The notes below the pieces were generated by a model that was not told the DNA's origin, made no database searches, and saw only the letters and a program-made list of their open reading frames with translations. 28,386 nt of DNA, taken from the IMG/VR virus record IMGVR_UViG_3300010293_000031, positions 1 through 28,386 of that record; one strand, written 5' to 3'. Positions within the stretch are counted from its first letter, which is position 1. Each line of letters starts with the position of its first letter. The position numbers and the translations under genes are program-made. Positions 1 through 6,340 of the stretch are shown here, in pieces. The DNA comes from a virus.

Positions 1-156
1 ACAAACGTAGCGATGCTTATGAAGTTTATGCGCTACCTGCAAGCTCACAGTCACACCCAAGACGGAAGCCTGGTCATCCCGATGTTTATGAAAGATGAAC
101 CGCAGATCAATGATTGTGGCTACCCGTTAAAGGGAAATAATGACGTTTACTTCTGA
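1..156 (+). CDS. C-terminal end of an unidentified protein (partial)
   Basis: An open frame enters from the left edge and ends at a TGA at 154-156. It gives 51 codons ending in GNNDVYF, just before the ribosome site of the next gene. No domain is recognisable in what remains. A second frame starting at base 3 is also open for about 30 codons, so the choice of frame is not certain. The chosen frame ends at the position expected in a tightly packed phage operon. Confidence 0.4.
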   Translation, partial: TNVAMLMKFMRYLQAHSHTQDGSLVIPMFMKDEPQINDCGYPLKGNNDVYF

Positions 157-169
157 GGAGGGAGAAACC

Positions 170-394
170 ATGACAATCGAACCTATTTTAACAGAAATCT
201 GGCGGGCATTCTGGTTAATTTCGTGGGTTACGGTTAGCGTCGCGGTCGGCCTTGCCCTTTTAGCGGGGATGATGGCCACAATCATGTGCGGCGGGAAGTA
301 TGTTTATCGCTATTTCAACTGGGCCTACAAGGAAGCCATCAAACCGCACTTTACCGCAGAGATCAAGGAGATCGGAAAGAAGGTGAAGCCATGA
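170..394 (+). CDS. Small single-pass membrane protein
   Basis: This 74-residue protein has one strong hydrophobic segment at about residues 9-34 (WRAFWLISWVTVSVAVGLAL and onward), followed by a positively charged tail rich in Lys. That pattern fits a single transmembrane helix with a cytoplasmic C-terminus. The ATG at 170 is chosen over the ATG at 140 because GAGGAGGG lies just upstream at 156-163. Its stop overlaps the next start as ATGA. No family is recognised. Small phage membrane proteins of this kind can be holin-like or host-takeover factors, but nothing here decides between those, and no endolysin lies beside it. Confidence 0.7.
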   Translation: MTIEPILTEIWRAFWLISWVTVSVAVGLALLAGMMATIMCGGKYVYRYFNWAYKEAIKPHFTAEIKEIGKKVKP

Positions 395-684
395 CCGAGA
401 GCGATAGGAAATACCTGACTGAAGTGGTGCTGAAAAAGTGCTGGCACCCCAATCGAGACGACATGATGGATCTCTACGAGGCAGTCGTGCGGGATGAGAA
501 GTGGGGAAAGTTCCTTGTCTATGCGTGGCGTATATGGGAACTTACCGCAAAAGACACGGAACTTTATCATGATTTCATCTCCTGGCTCTACAACCACGTC
601 GCCGATCCCGCAGAGTGGGAGAAGAGATGCCAGATGGTGGCGGATTTCTATGGGTGGAAGGAGGCCGGGGATGAAGCGGTATAA
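391..684 (+). CDS. Hypothetical early protein, 97 aa
   Basis: The 97-residue soluble protein starts at the ATG of an ATGA overlap with the membrane-protein gene, so the two are probably translationally coupled. It is rich in Trp, Tyr and charged residues and looks alpha-helical (for example LYEAVVRDEKWGKF). No catalytic motif or known domain is visible. A start at 286 would give a longer frame, but that would run deep into the upstream gene and lacks a suitable ribosome site. It overlaps the next gene by 14 bases. Confidence 0.6.
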   Translation: MTESDRKYLTEVVLKKCWHPNRDDMMDLYEAVVRDEKWGKFLVYAWRIWELTAKDTELYHDFISWLYNHVADPAEWEKRCQMVADFYGWKEAGDEAV

Positions 685-1153
685 ACTTACTTGGGATAGT
701 CTTGATGAACACCAAGATGGAAATTACGTCCTTTTCTCCGAAGCCGATGCCAGGATAAAGGAGCTTGAAGCCCGAATCAAAGCACTGGACCATGACGAGG
801 AGCGATTTGTTGGCGCAGCGAATAAAGCCGGTATCCCTTTATGGGCTGATGGATTCAGGAGAGGACGCAATTCAGTGCTAAAAGACAATAAATCGGGCTG
901 TTGCTGCTTGTTTAACGAGCAGGATGAAATCGTCAGCCTTTGCATCGCCCATAAAGAACGAGAAGAATCTTGGAAGCGGGAGTACCGCCTCATCAATGCG
1001 GCCAAACTTAAGGCCGAGGAACGGGTGAAAGAATTGGAGGGGCATCTCCCCTTTGAAGCCCGTTGCCCCGAATGTGGCTGGTTTGGGATGAGCGATGACT
1101 GTAGATACATGAAGTGTCCGAACTGTGAAGGCAGGGTTGGACGAAAGGCTTAA
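671..1153 (+). CDS. Zinc-ribbon protein with coiled-coil segments
   Basis: The 160-residue protein starts at ATG 671, preceded by AAGGAGG at 659-665. A start further upstream would run almost entirely through the previous gene. Two charged helical stretches (about residues 26-40 and 95-125, KAEERVKELE) suggest short coiled coils. The C-terminus has paired cysteines, C132-x2-C135 and C149-x2-C152, with one more at C144, in the arrangement of a zinc ribbon. A cluster SGCCCLFNEQ lies in the middle. A nucleic-acid or protein-binding role is an inference from the zinc ribbon. No specific family is recognised. Confidence 0.65.
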   Translation: MKRYKLTWDSLDEHQDGNYVLFSEADARIKELEARIKALDHDEERFVGAANKAGIPLWADGFRRGRNSVLKDNKSGCCCLFNEQDEIVSLCIAHKEREESWKREYRLINAAKLKAEERVKELEGHLPFEARCPECGWFGMSDDCRYMKCPNCEGRVGRKA

Positions 1154-1238
1154 ACATTCCCGCAATCAAGTTGTGAGCCTCCAGGGGGATATTGTAGGAC
1201 AGGATGGAATCAACCGCTGGCTGCGGGAGACCAAATGA
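1137..1238 (+). CDS. Possible 33-codon small protein (uncertain)
   Basis: Between the zinc-ribbon gene and the next membrane-protein gene, one frame reads through from a TTG at 1137 to a TGA at 1236-1238. The product would begin MDERLKHSRNQ and end WLRETK. AAGG at 1128-1131 is a weak ribosome site. Its stop forms an ATGA overlap with the ATG at 1235, which is the reason to consider it. It may equally be chance reading of a 100-base spacer. No similarity is recognised. Confidence 0.22.
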   Translation: MDERLKHSRNQVVSLQGDIVGQDGINRWLRETK

Positions 1239-1252
1239 GAGGAGATGGAAGC

Positions 1253-1582
1253 ATGAAATTCTACCCACCCGTTCTCAACGAAGAGGAGCGCCGCGACCTT
1301 CTCATTCGAGCAAAGCGGGGAGATGAGAGGGCCACCAGTATTCTATGGGAGAGGTACTCTCTAAGAACGTGGACGCAAGAGGAGCTGGACGCCCTAAACC
1401 TGCTTATAGATAATGATGTCAGGAACGAGGTTACAGAGCCATACCTCAAGGCTTTAGAGAAGGCGAGGAAGCTGCGCCTAAAAAAACGGAGCGGAGAGCT
1501 GGGTAGAACGGAATGGTTACTGCTTGTAGCAATATTGTACATAGGCCTCGGGATCATTTGGTACGTATTCATTAAACACTAA
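1253..1582 (+). CDS. Hypothetical protein with C-terminal membrane anchor
   Basis: The 109-residue protein starts at ATG 1253, with GAGGAG at 1238-1243 as ribosome site. An in-frame ATG at 1235 is possible but overlaps that site. Residues about 1-60 are soluble and contain LIRAKRGDERATSILWERY, which loosely resembles the first helices of sigma-factor region 2, although the match is too short to support a sigma function. Residues about 88-107 are a clear hydrophobic helix (LLLVAILYIGLGIIWYVF), making it a tail-anchored membrane protein. The stretch KARKLRLKKR before the helix is strongly basic, so the N-terminal part should lie in the cytoplasm. Confidence 0.6.
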   Translation: MKFYPPVLNEEERRDLLIRAKRGDERATSILWERYSLRTWTQEELDALNLLIDNDVRNEVTEPYLKALEKARKLRLKKRSGELGRTEWLLLVAILYIGLGIIWYVFIKH

Positions 1583-1602
1583 ACAACGAAAGGAGGAGCA
1601 CA

Positions 1603-1782
1603 GTGACAAAGCTACAGTTCCGATTAACGAGAGCGGCAAGGGGAGTAGGCGGGGATCGCTATGAATGTAACGAAGTCGATGGGGAGGACACGATGACAAT
1701 CTACATCCCACAAAGTATCAGTAGAGCAGGCAGCAAGATCATGGATCGTGTTGAGGTAACGATCAAGGAGGCGAAGGAATGA
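1603..1782 (+). CDS. Small hypothetical protein, 59 aa
   Basis: A GTG at 1603 follows AAAGGAGGAG at 1590-1599 and opens a 59-codon frame (MTKLQFRLTR... ending VTIKEAKE). Its TGA overlaps the ATG of the following ATPase gene as ATGA. The ribosome site, tight packing and coupled overlap support a real gene. The protein is small and basic with alternating beta-type stretches, and may be a compact beta fold. No family is recognised. Confidence 0.6.
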   Translation: MTKLQFRLTRAARGVGGDRYECNEVDGEDTMTIYIPQSISRAGSKIMDRVEVTIKEAKE

Positions 1783-2606
1783 GCAGTATCCTACTATTCG
1801 GCCCGCCAGGGAGCGGGAAGACCACACTGGCAGCGAGTATGAGCAAACTAGGCTTCATACCACGGTACATCGACCTCGATCGTAAGGTAAGGACGATGGT
1901 CAACCTCAGAGGAATGCTCGAGGAAGGGAAGATTCAGGTGATCGACTTCCAGAGTAAGCTAACGGAGAGCTCATTCGCTAAGAGGGTGAGGCTCGGCCCG
2001 GACACAGGCCCAATTCAACAACCGCAGGGGTATCTGGAGCTGGCGGATATTATTACGGAGCTCGAGGAGAATCCTCCTGATGATCATCTCCAAGTAGTCC
2101 CTGTACTCGATTCACTGAGTAGAGTGCTCGAACACATGAAGAGGTGGATCTTCCACATTCAGAAGCGTAATGTGATCTCTCAGCCTGACTGGGGAACGAT
2201 CCTGAGTAATCTCGAGGAGCTCTTCGACGCCTTCATCGGCCTTCAGGTACCGAGTGGAGAAGAGCCTGCACGGTATCCCCACGTCATCGTCATTGCACAC
2301 GATAAAATGGAGAAGGATGAGTTTACGGGTCACACCCTTATAAAGCCGCTCATTGATGGGGCGATGAGGGATAAGGCCGGCTCAGTGTTCGATGAAATGT
2401 ACTACTGTACTGTCGAGGTGGATAAGCAGGGAGAGGCGGAGTACTGTGTTACAACGCGGCCTGTCGGCAAGATCAATCAAGCGCGTACCTCAAGAGACAT
2501 TGAGACCTTCCTACCGGCGGACTTCAGTGAGATCTTTAAAGGAGAGGGGTTCGTGGGTGAAGCGAAGGAGAAAGGAGCGAAGAAGTGGCAAAAGGCAAAG
2601 AAGTAG
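1779..2606 (+). CDS. Sak4-like RecA-fold ATPase (putative recombinase)
   Basis: This 275-residue P-loop protein carries Walker A GPPGSGKT at residues 8-15, a Walker B strand VVPVLD at about 106-111 and a sensor-like strand HVIVIAHDK at 168-176. This is the layout of the AAA_24/Sak4 group, single-domain RecA-like ATPases that in some phages act in single-strand annealing recombination. The C-terminus is Lys-rich (KEKGAKKWQKAKK), which may contact DNA. It is coupled to the previous gene by an ATGA overlap. A Cas4/RecB-like nuclease follows directly and a putative ssDNA-binding protein lies further on, the usual partners of Sak4. The family call is from motifs and context; the recombination role is inferred. 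Confidence 0.75.
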   Translation: MSSILLFGPPGSGKTTLAASMSKLGFIPRYIDLDRKVRTMVNLRGMLEEGKIQVIDFQSKLTESSFAKRVRLGPDTGPIQQPQGYLELADIITELEENPPDDHLQVVPVLDSLSRVLEHMKRWIFHIQKRNVISQPDWGTILSNLEELFDAFIGLQVPSGEEPARYPHVIVIAHDKMEKDEFTGHTLIKPLIDGAMRDKAGSVFDEMYYCTVEVDKQGEAEYCVTTRPVGKINQARTSRDIETFLPADFSEIFKGEGFVGEAKEKGAKKWQKAKK

Positions 2607-3424
2607 CCCCACCTAAGAAGCTACGGCTAAGTGCAAGCAGAGTAAGCATCTATCTGCACTGTCCAAAGCAGTACTGGTGGACGTATCACGAGCAATTAAA
2701 AGTAAAGAGTGTATCCCTCCCTCTTGCAGTCGGCGGGATCACGCATCGCCTCCTTCATCAGATGCATGTGGGAAAGTTGCCCATTGAGCGGATGAAGGAC
2801 TATGATGAGGTGGTCATGAAGCACTATCCTCACCTCACATCTCAAGAGGCGAAGGAGGTGGCAGTGCAAGCAATGACGCTCTTCGCAGGGTATGCCCAAA
2901 AGTATGAGCAGGACCCGCTTGAGGTAGTGAGCTCAGAAATGCATCTTGAGAGTGATCGCGGCCTTTACATTCTCTACGCAAGAGTAGATGGGCTAGTACG
3001 GACGCAAGATCAAAGGTTGTGGAGATTTGAGACGAAGACGACCTCAAGGATCGACTCGGCCTATCTCAGTGGACTAAAGGGAGGGATTCAGGGAGGTATT
3101 GCACACGCCCTCCTAAAGGAGGCGGTCCCTGAGAGAGTGTACGGCACCATTTATAATCTGATCGTAAAGACGAAAGTTCCTCAGTTCGAGAGAAGCCCTG
3201 TGCTTGCAGAGAAGTCTCTTGAGGCGATGACAGAGGGGATGCTTAGGGGAGTATACGAGGGCATTGTGAATGCGCGCTTCTACCCCAGTATGCAGTGTTT
3301 CTTTTACAACAGGCAATGCGACTTTCTGCCGCTGTGCAAGAACGACTCGCCCCAAATGAGGGAGTCATTCTATGAACATCGGGAAGAGGTGATCCCTCAG
3401 AATGAGGAAGAAGAGGAGGACTAA
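2585..3424 (+). CDS. PD-(D/E)XK nuclease with Fe-S cluster, Cas4/RecB-like
   Basis: The 279-residue protein shows the signature of Cas4/AddB-type exonucleases. The N-terminal cysteine is C26 (YLHCPKQYWW). His54 lies in GGITHRLLH, Asp135 in RVDGL and E149-x-K151 in FETKTTS, followed by the helix motif GIQGGIAH. Three C-terminal cysteines (C238, C245, C251) complete four ligands for a 4Fe-4S cluster. All expected metal and catalytic residues appear intact. Translation starts at GTG 2585 inside the end of the ATPase gene, with AAAGGAG upstream. The C-terminus is very acidic. It probably resects DNA ends to make single strands for the upstream ATPase; a role in replication or host DNA breakdown is also possible. 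Confidence 0.82.
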   Translation: MAKGKEVAPPKKLRLSASRVSIYLHCPKQYWWTYHEQLKVKSVSLPLAVGGITHRLLHQMHVGKLPIERMKDYDEVVMKHYPHLTSQEAKEVAVQAMTLFAGYAQKYEQDPLEVVSSEMHLESDRGLYILYARVDGLVRTQDQRLWRFETKTTSRIDSAYLSGLKGGIQGGIAHALLKEAVPERVYGTIYNLIVKTKVPQFERSPVLAEKSLEAMTEGMLRGVYEGIVNARFYPSMQCFFYNRQCDFLPLCKNDSPQMRESFYEHREEVIPQNEEEEED

Positions 3425-3428
3425 CGAG

Positions 3429-3719
3429 ATGAATAGCGACGAATTAAGGAGGATACGTAGCATCGAGATCCGCCTTAGCCGACTCGAGGAGGGCCTTATT
3501 GAGAGCAGGCCAGAGATACGTTTTGATGGGTCCTGCTCAGCAACAAGGCATAGAGAGACATGGACAGACTTCGAGAAGATGTTAGTTTCTGAGGCTCTCT
3601 TCTCGCTTTCACAGAAGTACGCAAGGCAGACGGGGCGTACTCCCTTAGCGATCCGCTGGGAGGCATACAAACAACTGAAGTACGCTCTATTCGAACAGAA
3701 AGATCGATCCCAGCAGTAA
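3429..3719 (+). CDS. Hypothetical protein, 96 aa
   Basis: ATG 3429 follows AGGAGGA at 3414-3420, which lies in the last codons of the nuclease gene. The product is a charged, mostly helical protein beginning MNSDELRRIRSIEIRLSRLEEGL, with a likely short coiled coil in that part. The middle (GSCSATRHRETWTDFEKML) and the C-terminal helix carry several basic residues. No family is recognised. Its place between the nuclease and the putative ssDNA-binding gene suggests a role in the same recombination or replication module, but this is context only. Confidence 0.6.
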   Translation: MNSDELRRIRSIEIRLSRLEEGLIESRPEIRFDGSCSATRHRETWTDFEKMLVSEALFSLSQKYARQTGRTPLAIRWEAYKQLKYALFEQKDRSQQ

Positions 3720-3729
3720 GCTGGGCAAC

Positions 3730-3745
3730 ACTCCTGGAAAGGAGT
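3730..3745 (+). other. Small hairpin with GGAA tetraloop
   Basis: ACTCCT at 3730-3735 and AGGAGT at 3740-3745 form a perfect 6-bp stem closed by GGAA, a GNRA-type tetraloop. It lies in the 48-base gap before the ssDNA-binding-like gene and is followed by AACTTTAATTT rather than a solid T tract. It could be a weak terminator, an RNA-processing or stability element, or chance. Confidence 0.35.
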
Positions 3746-3767
3746 AACTTTAATTTAGGAGGAGCAT

Positions 3768-4223
3768 ATGCAGGTAAAAGTACCAGAATCGATGGGGGGA
3801 GATCTTCGGATACTCCCAACGACCAATCCGCTCTATGAAGCTGAGGTTGCGGACATCTTCCTCGGAAAAAGCGGAACGGGAAACCTGAAGGCTACGGTAA
3901 AGTACATCATAACGTCAGAATACGAAGGGCCCGAAGCGAAAGCGAAGAACTTCGAGTCCACGATCGGTGCGACGGTACTTGAGACCTTCTCTCTGCAGGA
4001 GCAGGCTATCTGGAGGCTGAATACCTTCTTTAAGCAGTGCACTGGGGAGCGCATCCCTGCAGGAGACTTCAGTGAAGAGGATCTCGGGAACATGTTGAAG
4101 GACGGATGTATCGGTACCCCCTTCTCCCTCATCCTGAAAACCGAGGTAGATAAGAACGGTAATGACCGTACCGCCGTCGACAGAAGGGACAAGATCGAGA
4201 AGAAGAGGAGGGGGAAGAAGTAG
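3768..4223 (+). CDS. DUF669-like protein, putative ssDNA-binding protein
   Basis: The 151-residue protein begins at ATG 3768 with AGGAGGAG at 3757-3764. The N-terminal half is beta-rich (YEAEVADIFLGKSGTGNLKA), then comes a helix and a motif DGCIGTPFSLILKTEVDKNG. This resembles the DUF669 family of phage proteins, which sit beside recombination ATPases and are often predicted to bind single-stranded DNA. The tail is basic (DKIEKKRRGKK), unlike the acidic tails of typical SSB proteins. The position downstream of a Sak4-like ATPase and a nuclease and upstream of a ligase fits a strand-protecting role. The family assignment is tentative and the function is inferred. Confidence 0.5.
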   Translation: MQVKVPESMGGDLRILPTTNPLYEAEVADIFLGKSGTGNLKATVKYIITSEYEGPEAKAKNFESTIGATVLETFSLQEQAIWRLNTFFKQCTGERIPAGDFSEEDLGNMLKDGCIGTPFSLILKTEVDKNGNDRTAVDRRDKIEKKRRGKK

Positions 4224-4227
4224 TTCA

Positions 4228-4299
4228 CTCCTTTCCTACTTCTCCCCTGGGGTGAGCATCTCTGAGACGGGATGCTCACCCACTACTTAGAGAAAGGAG
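4228..4299 (+). promoter_or_regulatory. Stem-loop that can hide the ligase ribosome site
   Basis: GGGTGAGCATC (4250-4260) and GATGCTCACCC (4271-4281) form a perfect 11-bp stem with a 10-base loop. Outside it, CTCCTTTC (4228-4235) is complementary to GAAAGGAG (4292-4299), which contains the ribosome site of the ligase gene starting at 4306. There is no T tract after the stem, so a simple intrinsic terminator is unlikely. A translational switch or mRNA-processing site is more plausible. The pairing is seen in the sequence; its function is inferred. Confidence 0.55.
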
Positions 4300-4305
4300 A
4301 GAGGA

Positions 4306-5196
4306 ATGCCACGACAGGGAATAATGCTGTGCTCCCCCTTCGATATAACGAGATTCGGGAAGTGGGGGAATCGGGCACTGCTACAGCCAAAGTATAACGG
4401 AGAGAGATGTCGTGCTGTCTTCAATGCCGAGGGGAAAGTCGACCTTTTGAGTAGTGAAATGCACGTCATTACAGGTGTTCCACATCTCGTAAAGAGGCTG
4501 CAGAGCACACATCTGCGTAACCTCGAGCTTGATGGAGAGCTGTATACACATATGATGGACTTCTCTTTGATCAGGTCGATCGCCAGTCGTAAAAACTCCC
4601 TTCACCCAAACTATGAGGCATTAGGATACACCGTCTTTGACATCGTCAATCCCCATCCACAGGAGGAGAGGCTAAAAGGGCTGAATGCTCTACGTTCTCT
4701 TCTTCCCCTGGAGGTCGGGGTAGCGCCAACGCTCCTTGTAGACTCTCTTGAGGAGCTACGGAAACACATCGACGATCTGTGCAACGAGGGGTATGAGGGG
4801 GTTGTTCTAAGGAGGGAGGGCTCTCTCTATGAGCGTAAACGATCAACGAATGTAATGAAGTTCAAGCCGCATCTTCAAGACCTCTATAAGGTGGTGGGGT
4901 GGAAGCAAGAGATCGATATAAGGGGTACGTCTAAGCAGGCTCTCGGCGCTTTCATCTGTCAAGGAGAGGACGGGACACCCTTTGGGGTAGGCTCAGGGCC
5001 CCTCTTAACGCGGGATAATAGACAGATTCTCTGGCAGAGCAGAGAACACCTTAATGGAATGCACCTTCTGGTGAAGTACCAAAGTATAACAACTGCTAAC
5101 CACGTGCCTCTCTTCCCTGTAGCCTTAGAGCTATGGACGGAGGAAGAGAAGAGGGCGAATGACGAGAAGGAAGGGGGAGAGGAAAGTGGAGAATGA
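4306..5196 (+). CDS. ATP-dependent DNA ligase
   Basis: The 296-residue protein has the nucleotidyltransferase motifs of ATP-dependent ligases in order. Motif I is KYNGER with the lysine to be adenylated at K29. LDGEL lies at about 75-79, YTVFDIV at 108-114, EGVVLRR at 164-170 and MKFKP at 184-188. A C-terminal OB-type domain follows (YKVVGWKQE onward, about 194-278). It would seal nicks during replication and recombination. In motif I the usual KxDG is KxNG here, an Asp-to-Asn change. The start at 4306 follows AAAGGAG, which may be hidden by the stem-loop described above. An RNA ligase is less likely because the OB domain fits DNA ligases better. Confidence 0.83.
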   Translation: MPRQGIMLCSPFDITRFGKWGNRALLQPKYNGERCRAVFNAEGKVDLLSSEMHVITGVPHLVKRLQSTHLRNLELDGELYTHMMDFSLIRSIASRKNSLHPNYEALGYTVFDIVNPHPQEERLKGLNALRSLLPLEVGVAPTLLVDSLEELRKHIDDLCNEGYEGVVLRREGSLYERKRSTNVMKFKPHLQDLYKVVGWKQEIDIRGTSKQALGAFICQGEDGTPFGVGSGPLLTRDNRQILWQSREHLNGMHLLVKYQSITTANHVPLFPVALELWTEEEKRANDEKEGGEESGE

Positions 5197-5464
5197 GATA
5201 GTGATTGTTGTCTACAAGGGAGTGATGTACGTGGGGCAGTGTACTTGGAACTCAGGGAATGCGTTCATCCTGCGCTCCCCGCGTGTTATCATAATACAGC
5301 AGGGAAAGGCTTCTGTTATGGTTCGGTTCGAGGTACTCTTTGGAGAGCCTGAGACAGTTACAATAACGAGCGAGATGTATTGGGCACCAACGAACGAGGA
5401 ACTGCTTAAGGAGTATGCGGCGCACTGCTCCGGCTTAATTCTTGCGAAAGGAGGAACCGCGTAA
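5186..5464 (+). CDS. Hypothetical small beta-rich protein, 92 aa
   Basis: GTG 5186 is preferred because GGGGGAGAGG lies at 5173-5182; the ATG at 5159 is further inside the ligase gene. The product is 92 residues, dominated by short beta strands (IVIVVYKGVMYVGQ, ASVMVRFEVLFG) with one C-terminal helix (TNEELLKEYAAH), consistent with a small barrel-like fold. No catalytic motif is visible. It shares a TAATG stop-start with queD and is therefore the gene immediately ahead of the deazaguanine block. Involvement in that pathway is not shown. Confidence 0.6.
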   Translation: MENEIVIVVYKGVMYVGQCTWNSGNAFILRSPRVIIIQQGKASVMVRFEVLFGEPETVTITSEMYWAPTNEELLKEYAAHCSGLILAKGGTA

Positions 5465-5817
5465 TGATCGTCGGGAGAACGTTCCACATCGATGCTGCCC
5501 ACCGCCTTCCCAACTACAGTGGGAAGTGTGCGAATGTACATGGGCACACCTGGAAGATTACGGTTGAGGTAGAGGGGGAGATCTGCCCAGAGACGGGGAT
5601 GGTCGTAGACCTTCACGACCTTAAGGAGGCCGTCGAAGAGGAGCTACGGAAGCTTGACCATAACGATCTCAATCGCTACATGGAGATCCCTACGTGTGAA
5701 AACATGGCGGAGAGACTGCTTCTTCGCCTCTCTGAGGAATGGGCAAAGGATGGGCATGTCTACTCAGTTCAAGTCCAAGAGGGGGAGGGTGGCTATGCAA
5801 GAGCAACAAGTAATTGA
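5464..5817 (+). CDS. queD: 6-carboxy-tetrahydropterin synthase QueD
   Basis: The 117-residue protein is a compact member of the 6-pyruvoyl-tetrahydropterin synthase fold. The zinc ligands H13 (FHIDAAH), H26 and H28 (VHGH) are present, as is the catalytic Cys22. Other family features are KLDHNDLN with H66, the PTCEN motif at 76-80 and the pterin-binding Glu106 near VQEGEGG. QueD converts 7,8-dihydroneopterin triphosphate to 6-carboxy-tetrahydropterin, the second step from GTP to preQ0. The start shares TAATG with the upstream gene. folE begins inside its last 23 bases, so QueD and the enzyme supplying its substrate are co-translated. Confidence 0.92.
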   Translation: MIVGRTFHIDAAHRLPNYSGKCANVHGHTWKITVEVEGEICPETGMVVDLHDLKEAVEEELRKLDHNDLNRYMEIPTCENMAERLLLRLSEEWAKDGHVYSVQVQEGEGGYARATSN

Positions 5818-6325
5818 GAAAGCCGTCGCCCAGATACTTAGTGCTTACAAGCTCGAAGGAGCGAACTTCTCAGGAACGCCAAAGAGGGTAAGTACGTGGC
5901 TTAATCAGTTCATGAAGATCTCTGAGCCTACACTGACAGTCTTCCCTCTAAGGGGCAAGCCAGGGATGATCGTCGTTAAGAATTACGTGACGTGGTCACT
6001 CTGTCCCCATCACCTACTTCCAGTAAGGTATGTCTTTCGCATTGGCTACATTCCGAGCAGGCTAGTCTTAGGACTAAGCAAGCTCCCTCGAATTGCTGAC
6101 TATCTCTGCTCCCGCTTATTGCTACAAGAGGAGATTCCCTACGAGGTAGTAAAGCGAATCGATGAAGCAGTCGATCCGAAGGGGAGCGGATGCACTCTAC
6201 AGGGGGAGCACCTCTGCATGCAAATGCGGGGCATTCGATCGTCCTGTGTACAGGCAGCCTCATCGTCAATGAGCGGCGTCTTCTTGATAAGTGAGGCAAC
6301 GAGGGAGGAGTTTCTTCAACTATAA
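5795..6325 (+). CDS. folE: GTP cyclohydrolase I FolE
   Basis: The 176-residue protein has the core of GTP cyclohydrolase I: C70-P-H72-H73 (CPHHLLPV) and the second cysteine, C141, in GEHLCMQMRG, as zinc ligands, plus the conserved GLSKLPRIADYL and LQEE segments at 93-113. It would open GTP to dihydroneopterin triphosphate, feeding QueD. It is shorter than bacterial FolE (about 220 residues) because the N-terminal helical region is reduced. ATG 5795 has GGGGGAGGG just upstream; extending the frame further would only overlap queD. It sits between queD and queE in a clear biosynthetic order. Confidence 0.92.
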   Translation: MQEQQVIEKAVAQILSAYKLEGANFSGTPKRVSTWLNQFMKISEPTLTVFPLRGKPGMIVVKNYVTWSLCPHHLLPVRYVFRIGYIPSRLVLGLSKLPRIADYLCSRLLLQEEIPYEVVKRIDEAVDPKGSGCTLQGEHLCMQMRGIRSSCVQAASSSMSGVFLISEATREEFLQL

Positions 6326-6340
6326 CGAAAGGAGAGACAC

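Noticed and set aside
494-670. N-terminal extension of the zinc-ribbon protein from ATG 494
   Set aside because: This part overlaps the 97-residue gene completely and lacks a ribosome site, while ATG 671 has AAGGAGG upstream.
1267-1330. Sigma-factor-like motif in the tail-anchored protein
   Set aside because: Only about 20 residues resemble region 2, no region 4 is present, and the protein ends in a membrane helix.
5654-5794. N-terminal extension of FolE
   Set aside because: It only overlaps queD in another frame; the ATG at 5795 has a strong ribosome site and matches the family core.
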